A stretch of DNA of 64,000 bases from Agrypnia vestita (GCA_016648135.1 JADDOH010000524.1:1-64000), one strand, 5' to 3'. Positions 43,998-55,430 are shown, counted from the stretch's first letter. Made by a program: numbers and translations. Notes: a model not told the origin generated them from the letters alone.

Positions 43998-44385
43998 TGT
44001 CGCCGTTTTCGGAATACGACCCAATGTAATATTCTCAAATAGGACCATGTTGTTACACATCTCGGCTGTGGTTGGAAGCGCGAGTCACCTTGGAGCCGAG
44101 CCGTCCGTTCCGGGAAAAGGAGTATCTCTTCTGGCGGCGGTAAAAAACGAACACTACCGAAACGTGTTCTCGCTACTCCAAGCCCCTCCGCGCGGCGGCA
44201 CAAGCTCTTGATAAAAAATATTCAAAATACGAACACGAGGCTTTTTTTTGACCCATCGAGTATCTGTGTTAAGTGATTACGAGTAACGCCGACGGCTGGC
44301 AAATTGGACGTTTAAATAGTTTTGACGTAGCTAGCGCAAAACAATAGACGCGATTTTCAACATTAATCAGCACCATCAAAGTATA
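43998..44385. other. Spacer with GC-rich patch
   Basis: 44060-44200 is GC-rich and partly open (43841-44203, minus). No domain or splice pattern that I can support. Confidence 0.35.
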
Positions 44386-44924
44386 CAGGGTTATTTGGAA
44401 AACATTAATAACCTCGCAGGACTATATTCCTGCCTTGATTATGAGTCGAAAATGTTCGAACTATTATGACCTAATGTCAATAGTTAAAGAAATATGCAAC
44501 ATCAAAGTTTGTATATTTTTTTTCAATATTTTTTATTTATTTTTTGTACAACGTTGGACTATCATTACAGTAACTTGTATCAAATATGAAATATTCATTC
44601 CCTTTAATACGAGTCAAATAAAAAAATAAAAACCTCCGAATTCCAATTGGAATGTTTTCCAATTGGAATTTTTTCAGGGTTTTAATCATTTTATTTAACT
44701 TGTATTGAAACGAATGAATTTTTCGTAATCTATATGATTTACTGTAATGATAGTCCAACGTTTTACAAAAAAAAGTCAGAAATATTGAAAAAAAAATGCA
44801 AACTTTGATGTCGCATATCTCCATAACTATTGATATTAGGTCATAATAGCTGGAACATTTTCGACTCATAATCAAAGCAGGAATATAGTCCTGCGAGATT
44901 GTTAATGTTTTACAAATAACCCTG
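44386..44924. mobile_element. TA-flanked foldback MITE, copy 3 (complete)
   Basis: Starts CAGGGTTATTTGG after TA and ends CAAATAACCCTG before TA. Almost the whole 539 bp folds on itself: each half has GACTATCATTACAGTAA-type and AATATTGAAAAAAA-type words in opposite orientation. The centre carries GAATTCCAATTGGAATG. No coding capacity. Confidence 0.85.
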
Positions 44925-44964
44925 TATATTTATTTATGTAGGCTAACGTAAATATCTTGGTACA

Positions 44965-45093
44965 CGGTTGCTGTCTTATTCATAAACTCTGTAAATATTA
45001 TTAACATTAATTATGTTTTGATGCAAGCTGTTATAAAAGTTATTGAGCTAATAAACGCCGATTTATCGGCACTGAAACTAAAACTGAAACTTC
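44965..45093. repeat. Dispersed repeat shared with 28400-28524
   Basis: TTCATAAACTCTGTAAATAT, GTTTTGATGCAAGCTGTT and CGCCGATTTATCGGCACTG are in the same order in both places. Confidence 0.75.
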
Positions 45094-45186
45094 TAATGCA
45101 GTTGACTTGTTTAAGAAAATTACCATGAGCTTGTAATTTTTTAAACAATTATGAAAAAGATCAAATCAAATATGTACTCTTAAAAC

Positions 45187-46020
45187 TACGCGGACGATAT
45201 GGTGCTGTTGGCCCCATCCATCAAAGCTCTGCGCAAGTTGCTGAATATTTGCGAAGTTTAATATAATATATAATGCCGAGAAATCGGCACTTATTGTTTT
45301 TTGAAGTGACTCGCCTCCTGACAACGTCCTCCCCGTGTCTCTGGCGGGCCAAACTCTAGAGCCCAGTAGAAACATTAAATATCTTGGTCACATTATATGC
45401 GACAACTTTTGTGACATTAATGATATCGAAAGTCAGAGAAGAGCTATCAGTGTAAGGTCCAATATGCTAGCCAGGAAGATTTCTAGATGCAGTAACGAAG
45501 TGAAAAGATACCCTTTCGTTATTTATTGCACGAATCTATTAACAAGTGAGCTGTGGTGCAGACACACTCTGCTGTCCTACAACTCTATGTGAGTGCAATA
45601 TAACAATGCCTTCAGGATAATGCTCGGTCTATCCTGGCGTTGCAGTGCATCTCATATCTTCGCAAAACACAGGGTCCATGGCTTTGCTGCTCTCCAACGA
45701 CTGAAGATAGCTAACGCAAGAAAGAGGATGTGGGGGTCTAGCAACTCCATTATTCAAGCAGCTGCTATTTGGCTTGACTCCTCAATGCATAAAAGATGGA
45801 CACTAATTACGCAACAGTGACTGTTCTTCGTTGTTTTTTATGTATTTATCTATTTTTATCATTATTTTCTACTTTCTATTTTTAATTTCGACATGTTCTT
45901 ATTTCTTATTCTACTTGTATGTCTGTTGTTCGTTTTCTATTTTTACTTATATGTATAAAGGTATATGACGAGGTGAGAATCTATTCTCAACAAACTGAAA
46001 TAAAGACCTATTATTATTAT
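45187..46020 (+). mobile_element. LINE 3' fragment with RT remnant
   Basis: YADDMVLLAPSIKAL at 45187 on is the RT catalytic motif. After frame changes, VPLSLAGQTLEPSRNIKYLG (45335 on), then SYNSM and VQYNNAFRIMLGLSWRCSA (to 45820) follow in the normal order of an RT end. A 3' UTR follows, ending CTGAAATAAAGACC and a (TTA)n tail at about 46008-46020. Several frameshifts and stops. Rex1/CR1-like by impression; the clade is not certain. Confidence 0.75.
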
Positions 46021-46704
46021 GTCTTTGTTAATAATTCGTACTTTGTTATAAAAATACGTTTTTACTTGAAGAGACTTGAACGTCTATTGTAAAAAAATAG
46101 GTTATGTTATCGGGGTATCTAATTATACAAGAATAATTACTTTAACTACAGTGTGCATGTGTCTTAAATATACAAGCCAGGGGGGACATTCTTCTGAAAC
46201 TTCATCTCCTCTCCCAAAGAAGGAATTAAATTCATATCTGTACAATTTTATACTGCGGGTTTTATCAGTTTGTGCAAAATAATGGATACGAAACAATGTA
46301 GAATTAATTATTCATAAAGTACCTCAGCAAAATAAGCCAAGAAATTCTCAACCTTTACCTGTTAATGTTTACCTCGGAGCCTATGTGCTTTGTACATGTA
46401 CGATAATTCTAATATTTTTTTCATTCTCCTCAATTGTCATTTAAATTATAATCACATTTTTGAAGTTATACTACTTTAAGCACATCGCAGGTGAAATTAT
46501 ATTTTTATAATCTTAATCTTAATCTTGTTTAACCTGTTTTTCAATCTCGGTATCTGCGAAGCTCGATAGATGTCGCCGCTGCGCTGAACGACATGCCGTC
46601 TCTTTGTCGTCATAGAACAGGGATCTATAATTTTTTTTTAATGACAGTGAAAACTATTTTTAAATAATAAATCGTTATTTGCACGCGGTTCACAAACATA
46701 AAAT
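46021..46704. other. Spacer
   Basis: No gene or repeat recognised; a TCTTAATCTTAATCTTG run near 46510. Confidence 0.4.
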
Positions 46705-46756
46705 AATTAAAATAAAACACAAATCACTTTGTTTTCACCACTATATTAGATTAAAA

Positions 46757-46797
46757 AATCTACATGTTTCGAGAACAATGTTCTCTTCATCAGGATT
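46757..46797 (-). ncRNA. Hammerhead-ribozyme-like motif (Penelope), minus arm
   Basis: Mirror of the plus-strand motif at 46811: stem I AATC/GATT, core CTGATGA (46787-46793), stem II GAGAAC/GTTCTC, GAAA (46767-46770), palindromic ACATGT as stem III, GTA cleavage triplet (46761-46763). All core positions are consensus. Confidence 0.82.
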
Positions 46798-46810
46798 ATT
46801 GTGTACTACT

Positions 46811-46851
46811 AATCCTGATGAAGAGAACATTGTTCTCGAAACATGTAGATT
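46811..46851 (+). ncRNA. Hammerhead-ribozyme-like motif (Penelope), plus arm
   Basis: AATC (46811-46814) pairs with GATT (46848-46851). Core CTGATGA 46815-46821. Stem II GAGAAC/GTTCTC with an ATT loop. GAAA 46838-46841. Short palindromic ACATGT. GTA at 46845-46847 is the expected cleavage triplet. The very short stem III is typical of the minimal hammerheads known from Penelope-like elements, which work as dimers. Confidence 0.85.
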
Positions 46852-46975
46852 TTTTAATCTAATATAGTGGTGAAAACAAAGTGATTTGTGTTTTATTTTA
46901 ATAATAATGTCACCACAAAGTTCAAGCCTTCATACAGAAGAAGAAAAAATATTCTTCGAACAGTTAATAAAATAA

Positions 46976-49019
46976 TTGCTTAAACACAGTGATAAAATTT
47001 GCACTTGGAAAGATAAGGGAAGTACTCCAGTACCGAATACAATATGTAGTTCGTCCGTATTAGCAATGATATATCGTACTCATCTAGATTACAATGACAT
47101 TTAGTAAAAAATGTTTTTTTTAAATAGAGATGCGAGCATGGAATATGTGCTACAGACTGGACATTCACTGCAAATGCATATTTCGGCGTTTTTGCAACCT
47201 AGAATGTATATTCTACGTTGCAATTTGGGTAATAATTAAAATAGAACATTTGTTCTTATATAAAAGTAATAAACTGAACATTATTTACAATAATTTAGAA
47301 AATATAAGCATTAATCGACAGGCCGCGGCAAAAAAAATCGTTTTTAGTGTCCTAGGCGGCGCGAAGTTTTAATGAATATTTATATGTACGAAAAATATGT
47401 TTTATATACGTATAAAGTATAGGTACTTCATTATCTACGGTCCGTACTTAGGTTATTATGAAATATTCAATATTAATAAAATTATTATGTTTTAAAATTG
47501 CAAGAAATTTTTACGTTTCTTGTTAATTTTTAAACGCTTTTTATTTATATAAAGAGATAATTTTAAAAAGTATATTCTATTTATTCCCGTATTTTGAGGC
47601 TTTACTCACTAAATAAAAGTTAGTTTTTTAAAATAAAAATACCTTAATTATTATTTAAAAATAAAAATTCGAAAAATAAAATTAGGAAATATGCCAATAA
47701 ATGACGTAATTATAAAACAGAATGCCGTTGGCAGCGAATATTCATAGCATTCGATATTTTCATCAGTCATTTGCATACACGGACAACGAATACGGACGCC
47801 ATGATTACACTGAAACAAGTTGTGGTGGTCGAGGCTGTGTCTAGCCGTATGTATCGAGCCGGCTGCCACCAATCAGAGGCTCGATGTGGGTAACTCGGCT
47901 CCGGTGGCTAGCAAGTGCATCCAATTTTTCGCCGACCTTCGCAGCACGTAATACTTTTTTACTCAACGCCACCTTTGTAAGTATGTGTCAATAAAATCAA
48001 CAATGTTAATCGTGAGTATAATTCACACCTTGTATTTGTCTGCCTATCCTGCCTCTGCTGGTACATCGTACGCATTACGAGCGCACTCACACAATACACA
48101 TCACCTACCTACCGACACGGAGGACGTGTCTCTGGACGGGGGGACACATTCTACCTCTCAGAACACAAACACTTTCACACCCCGTCAAAAATTAAATGAT
48201 GATCTAGGTATCTATGGACACGTGAATGATGAGGTAGTGGTGGGTAATCCGTGACTCCGTATTGCAATACATGCAAATCAAATGAAAAGAGAGAGACGTC
48301 TGCAAGGGATGCACGATATGGGAGAAGAATGATTGTAAGACTAATATCCCCTGGCGAGAATGTACAGAAGGACATCAAGGATCTGTTGCTGGTGAATAAT
48401 AGAGGAAAGTAACCAAATATGGAATAGAACCTCTTAAAAAAATACTCTTAGCCACACAGAACAGTGATCTTCTATCTCTTTCAATCATTATACCTACTCG
48501 CGCACAGGTTTCAACTTGTCAATCTAGTGAGTGTTGTGCCCACGGTGATAGTGTTTTGTTTTATCGCTGTCATTGGGCTGGTGCAGAGTTCGACACCTGG
48601 ATTTGTGATTTTTTCAAGTAGAATAAGTGCCTTATTTAGATTTGACCAAAGTTCCTATAGTATCTCATATTAATTAAAGTTTTAATTAAATACCTTTATC
48701 TTGATTTTATTTTGAGAAAATATTATATTTTAAATTAATATATCTAATACAAGACTGTTATTAAGTTAGGCGCTAGTGTATGACTAATTATAATTACGAA
48801 AAAAAGGTTTGATTTATAATATTCTTTTTTTTTATGTCACAAAAACAAAATAGTATTCCATATTTGGTTACTTTCATTTAATAAAGAGCAGCGGAAAATC
48901 GAGAAGACCGAGGCTCGACTTAGAAAGTTTTTCTTAAGTGATAGAGGACGGATTGCTTTATTCGCATTTCACGTATACTTCTCAGGATCTTATTAAAAGC
49001 AACAAAGAAGAAAAACTAT
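46976..49019. other. Spacer, about 2 kb
   Basis: Mostly AT-rich. 47820-47960 is GC-richer without an assigned frame. One weak candidate frame (47985-48254) is listed separately. Confidence 0.4.
47985..48254 (+). CDS. Weak candidate ORF with signal-like N terminus
   Basis: An 89-codon frame. From Met7 the N terminus MLIVSIIHTLYLSAYPASAG looks like a secretion signal with an A-x-A-like end. The rest is His/Thr/Ser-rich and acidic with no domain I know. A GTGAGT donor-like sequence directly after the third codon of that start (near 48009) makes a spliced gene equally possible. There is no promoter or repeat support. It may well be chance. Confidence 0.15.
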   Translation: MSIKSTMLIVSIIHTLYLSAYPASAGTSYALRAHSHNTHHLPTDTEDVSLDGGTHSTSQNTNTFTPRQKLNDDLGIYGHVNDEVVVGNP

Positions 49020-49187
49020 TTTTACTCCCTTTCTTTTAACCCGTAGCATCTGCTTGCTTGCTTGTCTGACGAAAAAATTTTTCATCGATTTTTAACCCTT
49101 TTTCCGTGATCAAATCGAGCTGAAACTTTGCAGGCAGACTCGTGGCGACGATAAAAATATATATATAATTATATATATAGTATATAT

Positions 49188-49223
<36 letters not shown>

Positions 49224-49700
49224 AACCCGTGTTTCCCTACCCGCCAAGTTTTCTCCACAGCCATCCACCGGTGGTTATGGTGGTGGATAGCTCTTGGTGT
49301 CACATCGAAAATATGCGAATTGGTGGGTGGCTGTGCGTGGGTGGGAGTGGATGACGAAAGTGTGCTTTCTAGCAAATTTTTGTCATGGGAAGACCGCAAT
49401 AATTCGGATTATTTCAAAATAGGCACGCCGACTGTGTCGGTGAGTCTAGAAGGTTCCGAAAAAACCTGCTCTAGAAATTTCTGGAAGGAGAGGGATCTAG
49501 AAAATTTCCGAAAGTTCTATAAGGTTTTAAACTGAGGGTCGGAATGTGTCGGTGTGTCTAGAAGTTTCCTGTACGAAGCCGCGCGTGCACAGCTAGTCAT
49601 TCTATATGAGTAATTAGACCGACGCGTATAGAGAGACACGAAACCTGATTCAAAGCGAAAGGGAGCATTGTAAAAACTTGGTTTTTATGGGTTAGTTTTT
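49020..49700 (+). mobile_element. Non-autonomous repeat, GCTTGC family, copy 4
   Basis: CTCCCTTTCTTTTAACCCGT at the left (49025 on), the TCGAGCTGAAACTTTGCAGG and ACTCGTGGCGACGAT blocks, then an (AT)n microsatellite (49163-49223) and a middle section unlike the other copies. The right end is CGAAAGGGAGCATTGTAAAA and CTTGGTTTTTATGGGTTAG. The middle is open for 71 codons (49320-49535), probably by chance. Confidence 0.72.
49163..49223. repeat. (AT)n microsatellite
   Basis: About 60 bases of almost pure AT dinucleotides inside the repeat copy. Confidence 0.9.
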
Positions 49701-50381
49701 TTTCATAAACTTATAAACCAAGCCATTATTAGTCCTTTCTTCATATTCTTCTTCATTTCGCCGCTGTCGTTCACGGCGATGCAGCTTTCGGTCTTATCCG
49801 AACAAGCTTTTAAATTTTTTGATTGGAGTGTGGAAAATTATTCGCGTGTCAACAAGTTCGCACTATTTATTACCCGATATTAAACATGTTAAATGATATT
49901 AAATGTAGTTGTTTGACCCGATATTGCCCGAATAAAACTACGACGAACACGAACTATGTGGGTATATCCAGCTCTAGGATTAACACTATGACATTCAAAT
50001 GCAATAATGTGATAATTAATCTATTGTCAACAATTAATTAATGTTCATTATCTACCATTGTTTAATCTAACATTAAGGTACGTAAAGCACCGCTGATGAC
50101 GGAGTTACATGCATTCTGGTGGCCTAGCTGGTCAGGGGCGTACCGTTTTCTGCCTAGCAGGTGCTGTATGGAAATTTATTTATTTATTTGTTTGGAAATA
50201 TTTACAGATACAAGAAAATGATATGCATGGGAGTGTAAATAGACATTAATGAACTTATCAACTTATATCTTAGCATATTTCACATAAAAATAATTTTGAA
50301 ATAATACATAATAAAGACAAGTATTATTAATATTTTTAATATTAAAAGCATTAACTTTGTGGTTAGACATTATATCAGAGT
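49701..50381. other. Spacer
   Basis: No gene or repeat recognised. Confidence 0.4.
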
Positions 50382-50841
50382 GTTAGTTAAATTAGTATAA
50401 ACGACTACCAGATTTTATTTCTACAGATTTCGAGACGTACCCATCTCATCGCCAGGATCATCACCACACTACTATGTTCACAACACTATACACCACAACC
50501 ATAGCATTGTTAAACTTTCACCAAAATTTATCACATGCTTGTTAATCTTATAAAAGACAATCATGCACTGACTTGCCTACAGAACGATCAGGAATCTACG
50601 AAGGAGAGAGAGAGTGAGAGGGGGCGGGGTCTAAAGTGGGTGTTACCAAATCTTTTGTGAAAGTTAAATTGAACAAAGGGCTGTATGGAAAATTGGTTTG
50701 ATTATTCCATCCACATTTCTCATATATAAATAGCTTCATCTCTGTAAGACATCTATAATTTATCCTTAAATAAAATAATTTCCTTTTAAGAGCCCCAGTT
50801 TTCATCTCAATTGCATCCCAGGCTACGACTATTTTTTCCAA
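50382..50841 (-). mobile_element. Penelope-like element 3' end, with hammerhead motif
   Basis: The minus-strand frame 50596-50841 ends FTKDLVTPTLDPAPSHSLSPS and a stop; the tail wording resembles the serine/proline-rich end of the PLE frame at 55195. The 3' part (50382-50655) matches 26486-26725. The hammerhead-like motif lies about 140 bases beyond the stop, as at the other PLE loci. Confidence 0.65.
50418..50459 (-). ncRNA. Degenerate hammerhead-like motif (Penelope)
   Basis: Minus strand: core CTGGCGA (50449-50455), in which the fourth base differs from consensus; stem II with G-T pairs (GAGATG/CGTCTC); GAAA 50428-50431; GTA 50422-50424. Probably inactive. Confidence 0.55.
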
Positions 50842-51157
50842 GATAGTTTTTACAAACTACGTGATGACGCTTAATGCGAATGATCAATACGTGAATCATA
50901 TAAAGCGATGCATCATGATATGAATCAATAATTTTTGCTGGCCACAATGCTCAGACATCCCTTACAGGTGTACATGAATCATGTAATCCTGAATATAGCT
51001 TAATACGTTATTAAAAACCTGGACGTCACTGATGACAATCAGAACAATACGTTTAATTACGCTTGACAGCGCATTTGACACGAGAAAGTGTCTTATTATT
51101 CGCGCATTTGTGTCTTTGTAAAATAAATAAGAGCCACTTAAACAGTAAAAATAAAAC
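50842..51157. other. Spacer
   Basis: Nothing recognised. Confidence 0.4.
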
Positions 51158-51637
51158 TTATGGGCGAGCCTTACACCATAGCACAATAAAAAATAAATAA
51201 AATGCAATCAACAAAAGACCTTTTGATACTTTGCCAAAAACTCTTCTATCTTCTGTGTATAGTTTCCTGGGATATTCCGTGTATATGTGACCTCTCTGGC
51301 CGAAGTTTCGGATCCCATTGCAGGGTCCATCATCTCTCTCTTCTCTTCTATCATCTGGCAGTGAGAAAACCTGATCCATGTACCTTCTTCCTCGTAAGCA
51401 CTCTACACGCCACAATTTTTCCTTCGCTATCGAAATTCTCCCATGCATTTGTATGCAGACTGTAGGTAGACTCCTCACACATACAAAATTTATCTGGTTT
51501 TGCAGCTTCCGCACCCCATGCGGGACCTTTTGCCTTGGCTCAGATGCATAAATATAGCCCTTCTCCAATCCATCGGAGTGTGGATCTTTTCTAAAAGTCA
51601 GTTTAATAATAATTATAATAAAAAACAATTTACCCAT
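51158..51637 (-). CDS. Unassigned 159-codon ORF overlapping a dispersed repeat
   Basis: The longest open frame outside the transposons of the left part. The N terminus has a short hydrophobic run (LFFIIIIIKL) and the C terminus a likely membrane segment (GLLLIAFYLFFIVLWC). The middle is basic and polar. No known family is recognised. Part of the frame (about 51300-51395) matches 39427-39520, where the copy is not open. That repeat match argues that this is a transposon scrap open by chance. Low confidence that it is a gene. Confidence 0.25.
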   Translation of the reverse strand: MGKLFFIIIIIKLTFRKDPHSDGLEKGYIYASEPRQKVPHGVRKLQNQINFVCVRSLPTVCIQMHGRISIAKEKLWRVECLRGRRYMDQVFSLPDDRREERDDGPCNGIRNFGQRGHIYTEYPRKLYTEDRRVFGKVSKGLLLIAFYLFFIVLWCKARP

Positions 51638-52149
51638 GGTGTTAAGGACTCGCTTTAAAATTGTAAGTATTTAAATAGTTAGAGGAAAGGGAAAGATGTT
51701 AAGTACATAAACTGAGTATCCACTATTACGAAAAATCTTACTCCTCTGAATCTGTTGACATTTTGCACACATAATTTGAACATTTTTATTCATCTTCGCC
51801 ACCTATTAACACTAACCAGGATATATTTTCATAAGAAATGATTATTTTAAAAGAGAAATCGTATTGTATATGGTTGGTATTCGTTCAATAAATGCAAATT
51901 CGTGCAATAAATGCTCACCATATAGCTTTATGTTATCGTTGACCTTGAATCCCGTACGCTGTAGTCTTAAGACATTATCTCTTTTCAGTGGATTCACCTA
52001 AATATTGGCTTTTTTAAATTCTATATTCATATTGTATTTCAACATGTCTCTCTAGGTCTATCTATTAGTCTATCTATAATTAACTTAATAATAATAGCTT
52101 TTTAAAACAAGATTAATAATTTTCCACTCAAATGTTGAAACGACACTTA
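51638..52149. other. Spacer
   Basis: AT-rich; nothing recognised. Confidence 0.4.
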
Positions 52150-52919
52150 AGCCATGTATTCACTAGGGGACAAATTGTCCCTCAACAGCACGCGCGGCAT
52201 AGAATCTACGTGACGTTGCAACGTCGTGCACTGTTCCGCCACGTCGCGCACAACATAGCGCGGCATTTCTACATGCCGTGGCAACGTTGCCATGCGCACG
52301 GTACCCGAGCGTACTCACTGCAACATTCCGCGGAGCGTCAGTACCACGTGGTATGTTTACAAGTGAATACGCATGCGCTGTATCTGTCAAGATGACAATG
52401 CGGGGAAACGAAATCGTTCTTGAACTGATCGAGCTGTATCGATCAGTATCGATCGAAGATCGCATAGAATGTCCGTCCTTCTTTCTCTTTGCAGTAAATA
52501 ATTTCGCATTCTCCTCTTTTTTCTCCTCTTACTTTTCGATAAACTCATTAACATAAACAGATACGCGGCTGTCATCATAATCTCATAGGGCGATATATTT
52601 CCGCGACGTCTGGAAAACAATAATTATTTGCAAAAAGGACCTTGTTTTTAATAATATTCAATTTACTACAGTAAAACCTCGTTAATTTTAAATTGCGACC
52701 CAAAAAAACATTTCGAATTGCGCGGAACCCCGTTTTCGCCAAATGAGATACCGCAGCTGTCAACATAACCTCATCATGACATTTCCGCAACAAGATATGC
52801 GAGTCCCGGTGTGTACACGTCAAATGACCGCGTCATTGTCCCCGAAACATGAGCGTAGATGTTGATGCGACATGCCGAGCGGAATGTTTCGCGATTTGTC
52901 CCCTAGTGAATACATGGCT
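52150..52919. mobile_element. Harbinger-like element with TTA target duplication
   Basis: Ends AGCCATGTATTCACTAGGGG and its inverted copy (about 27 bp of TIR, to GGGACAAAT). TTA flanks it on both sides (52147-52149 and 52920-52922). This TWA-type 3-bp duplication is the mark of PIF/Harbinger. The left subterminal part is rich in GC words with palindromes (GACGTTGCAACGTC, GTGGCAACGTTGCC). A frame at 52392 on reads EIVLELIELYRS, like the first helix of a MADF domain, and then degenerates. No DDE transposase. Confidence 0.8.
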
Positions 52920-52922
52920 TTA

Positions 52923-53224
52923 TATGCAGAATAAATTTGTTCCGAGTTATACGTATTACGAATGCAACAAAGTAAGCCACACGCAACTTGAACTGAAATA
53001 AATGACGTTATAGATTTGATACCTTTATCTATTATAAAAAAAATTAGTGCATGCGTTGCTGTGCAGTGTTGCACAACTGGTAAAATTGTTGCAAGTAATC
53101 AGACAAGGTGATTTACCGGAGGACAGCTTAATTTGCGTAAGACCTTAAGTTTCTTTAACCCTTTTCCATATTTTCTTCCTCGTACTTACCGAGGGACAAC
53201 TCTGTCCACGTCCTTTTTAAAATT
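52923..53224. other. Spacer
   Basis: Nothing recognised. Confidence 0.4.
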
Positions 53225-53305
53225 CAAATTATTTATTAAATAATATATATAAGAATTCTCATCAAAGTTATAGGAGAATCCTGTTTCGGAAAATTCTCTC
53301 AGAGA
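53225..53305 (-). mobile_element. LINE 3' UTR scrap (family B)
   Basis: GGAGAATCCTGTTTCGGAAAA matches the 3' part of the LINE at 62580-63540 (near 62716). The matching continuation is found at 54150, so about 850 bases, including a SINE, lie between the two pieces. Confidence 0.55.
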
Positions 53306-53334
53306 TGTTCTTTTTTCTATTTTTCAGGCCAACA

Positions 53335-53475
53335 GGCCAATTACTGAAGCGAATCACATCATAAAAACACCCAGGCTTGAGTTAATCACATAGATTCATT
53401 GTGACTTCATCGGGAATCGAACCCGGAACCCTTAGTATGAGAAGTCAGTGTCATGCCCATTAGGCTACGAGGGCC
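53335..53475 (-). mobile_element. tRNA-derived SINE
   Basis: The minus strand has a tRNA-like head: GTAGCCTAATGGGCATG as A box and CCGGGTTCGATTCCCG as B box. It is followed by a non-tRNA body with AACTCAAGCCTGGGTGTTTT. The anticodon stem does not fold well, so it is not a working tRNA gene. Confidence 0.75.
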
Positions 53476-53479
53476 GCCA

Positions 53480-54149
53480 TTGAATAGATCAATATCTGTT
53501 TCTTCCAAAATATTCAATTCTCAAGCTGATTTTTAAAACTTCAACCCTTTACAAAGAATTCTGGCAAATGCTGTATATAATGAAAATGTCTTCGAAATTG
53601 TGCGCTTGTTTATTTATTGAATAAAAATTGTGTTTTTATTATTTATGCGAGTAGGAACTTGCAAATATTAATTTTATTTATGAAAAAATTTGAATGTAGA
53701 AGTTTTTGATATTATGATATGTGTTTTTATATTTTGTTTTGAAAAAATAAACGTCAAACGGCTATAAAGAGGGGAGATTTTCGAAAAAAGAAACATTAAT
53801 TAGAATGAGATGTCGAGATAGATACGGAGCGTCGTGTTCGTTTTAGATATTTTTTTGTTTGGAATGCTCGAAAATTTTTCTCTTTGGCTGTGCATAATCA
53901 ATTTTTTTTCGTGTTTTATTTCATATAAATATATTTCTAACCTCGCCAGTGAAAGTGAAATTTTAAAAGCTTCATTTGCTTTTGTGAATTCCTCCGGAAC
54001 ATTTGAAAGAGATAAACATCATTTCGAGCGATAAAGAGTCAGTTTATTTAGCCGACAAAGGTGAAAAGAATTCGGAGTAATTATTTAAATTTGTCGGCGC
54101 AAGTTAGTCAGTTTGGTTCCGAAAAAGGAGGAGCTGGGACGAACAAATA
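53480..54149. other. AT-rich spacer
   Basis: No gene or repeat recognised. Confidence 0.4.
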
Positions 54150-54300
54150 TCCGAAGTGATATTGTTCAGCATAGTGGTAGCTCTTCCAACAGGTATGGTT
54201 TGGACCTGTTGGAATGTGAACAAGTTGATAATTAGCCTTAACCAGCTAGCTGTCAAAAAAATTGAAGCGCCTTGATGGGCAGGCAAAAACGATATGTTAG
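54150..54300 (-). mobile_element. LINE fragment (family B)
   Basis: TTGTTCAGCATAGTGGTAGC and CTCTTCCAACAGG match the LINE at 62770-62815. Minus-strand residues LFTFQQVQ...VGRATTMLN echo the end of that RT. A perfect 11-bp stem TTCCAACAGGT/ACCTGTTGGAA is at 54186-54214. Confidence 0.6.
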
Positions 54301-55194
54301 AGGGTCTTTTCCTTGATCAGAATCTTCTCTTGCATCGTACCTACTTCCAGACCATTTCAAAACATCCAGAATATACGGAAACCTTCGAATACGTGCAGTT
54401 CTTCTCGACTTTGTAATCTTGCGAAGGCATATAAACGATTAGAATCACCAGATTCATTCCCGGTAGCGTCGCACATCGTTAAGGTGAGCAATCCAAACGT
54501 ACCACACGTTATGCAACGTCGGCCTTTAATCTGTACAACTGCCACGCGAGTATGGAGACTACAGGATTCCAGGAATATTTCGTGACTTTAAAAATAAACA
54601 ATCCAGATGGTAATTTATTTTCATTTATGATTCATTTTCATAATTAATAACTGTTACGTGTCCAGTTCTAACTGTTATTTCAGCGTCCGTGCTGTGCGTG
54701 GGGTTTTCTGCGATATCAGCAACTGTTGACGCGAGATTGTTAAAATTCGCAAAATAAGATTTCGCTTGCTCTGTAGATAACAAAAAACGTTAGTTTATAC
54801 AACATTTTCACCTCAACGAGTGTCAGCACTTTAAGATGTAAATTAATACCTCAGTTAATTAGAATGGCTTATAAAATCATATCGAGAATGAAGAGTTAAT
54901 GTCATTTCAATCTTCTTTTTCTTCTTCTTGTGTTCCATGCGTTCAATGGACCTAGGGTATTTTCACATTATTTATAATAGCTCTGTGCCAACTTACGGTA
55001 ATCTTTCACTGCATTATAAGGGATGAGTTCTTGTACTTCTCTGGATGTCTCATCACGTGTCCGAGATATTGAAGTCTTCGGATTTTTAAAGTTTAATTAC
55101 TTGTTTTTATTTATTCATTCTAACCATAATATTATAATATTAGTTATAAGATAGTTATTCGAACCATAATATAAGTTACAAGATCCCACAAATA
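54301..55194. other. Spacer
   Basis: A 90-codon frame at 54313-54585 is unassigned. Nothing else is seen. Confidence 0.4.
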
Positions 55195-55341
55195 AATAAT
55201 TTAGAAATACTTGAAATAAGGAAAATTGTTAATATTAATTCAAATCTAATAAACACTCAGACTAAATTTGTGCACAGTCCACTATTGAATATTTTTCCAC
55301 TTAAGATTCCATCCCCTTCAGATGACATTCCTAATAACTAA
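55195..55341 (+). pseudogene. Penelope-like element, C-terminal end of the ORF
   Basis: 48 codons open to a TAA at 55339-55341. NNLEILEIRK matches the LDNLEILEIKK end at 18080-18105, and HSPLLNIFPLKIPSPSDD corresponds to the NSPLLDIFP stretch after the stop at 18115. The earlier part of the protein is missing. A hammerhead-like motif follows 90 bases downstream. Confidence 0.75.
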
Positions 55342-55430
55342 CACCTTTGACCTCCCCCCCCCCTCCTCATCATCCTCTTCACCATGACGCACTTGCATGG
55401 TTAAAATTTTTCAATTTTTAGTACACAAAC

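Larger units (their letters stand above)
46705..46903. repeat. Head-to-head Penelope ends (palindrome with two hammerheads)
   Basis: Two inverted arms of about 93 bp (46705-46797 and 46811-46903) are separated by a 13-base spacer TATTGTGTACTAC-like sequence. Each arm contains a hammerhead-like motif and the TTAATCTAATATAGTGGTG / CAAAGTGATTTGTG sequence that also follows the motif at 55431. The plus arm continues to about 46975 with sequence shared with 55520-55590. Confidence 0.88.

Noticed and set aside
49320..49535. 71-codon ORF
   Set aside because: Lies in the variable centre of a non-autonomous repeat with no similarity.
53335..53475. A functional tRNA gene
   Set aside because: A and B boxes are there, but the acceptor and anticodon stems do not pair well and a SINE body follows.
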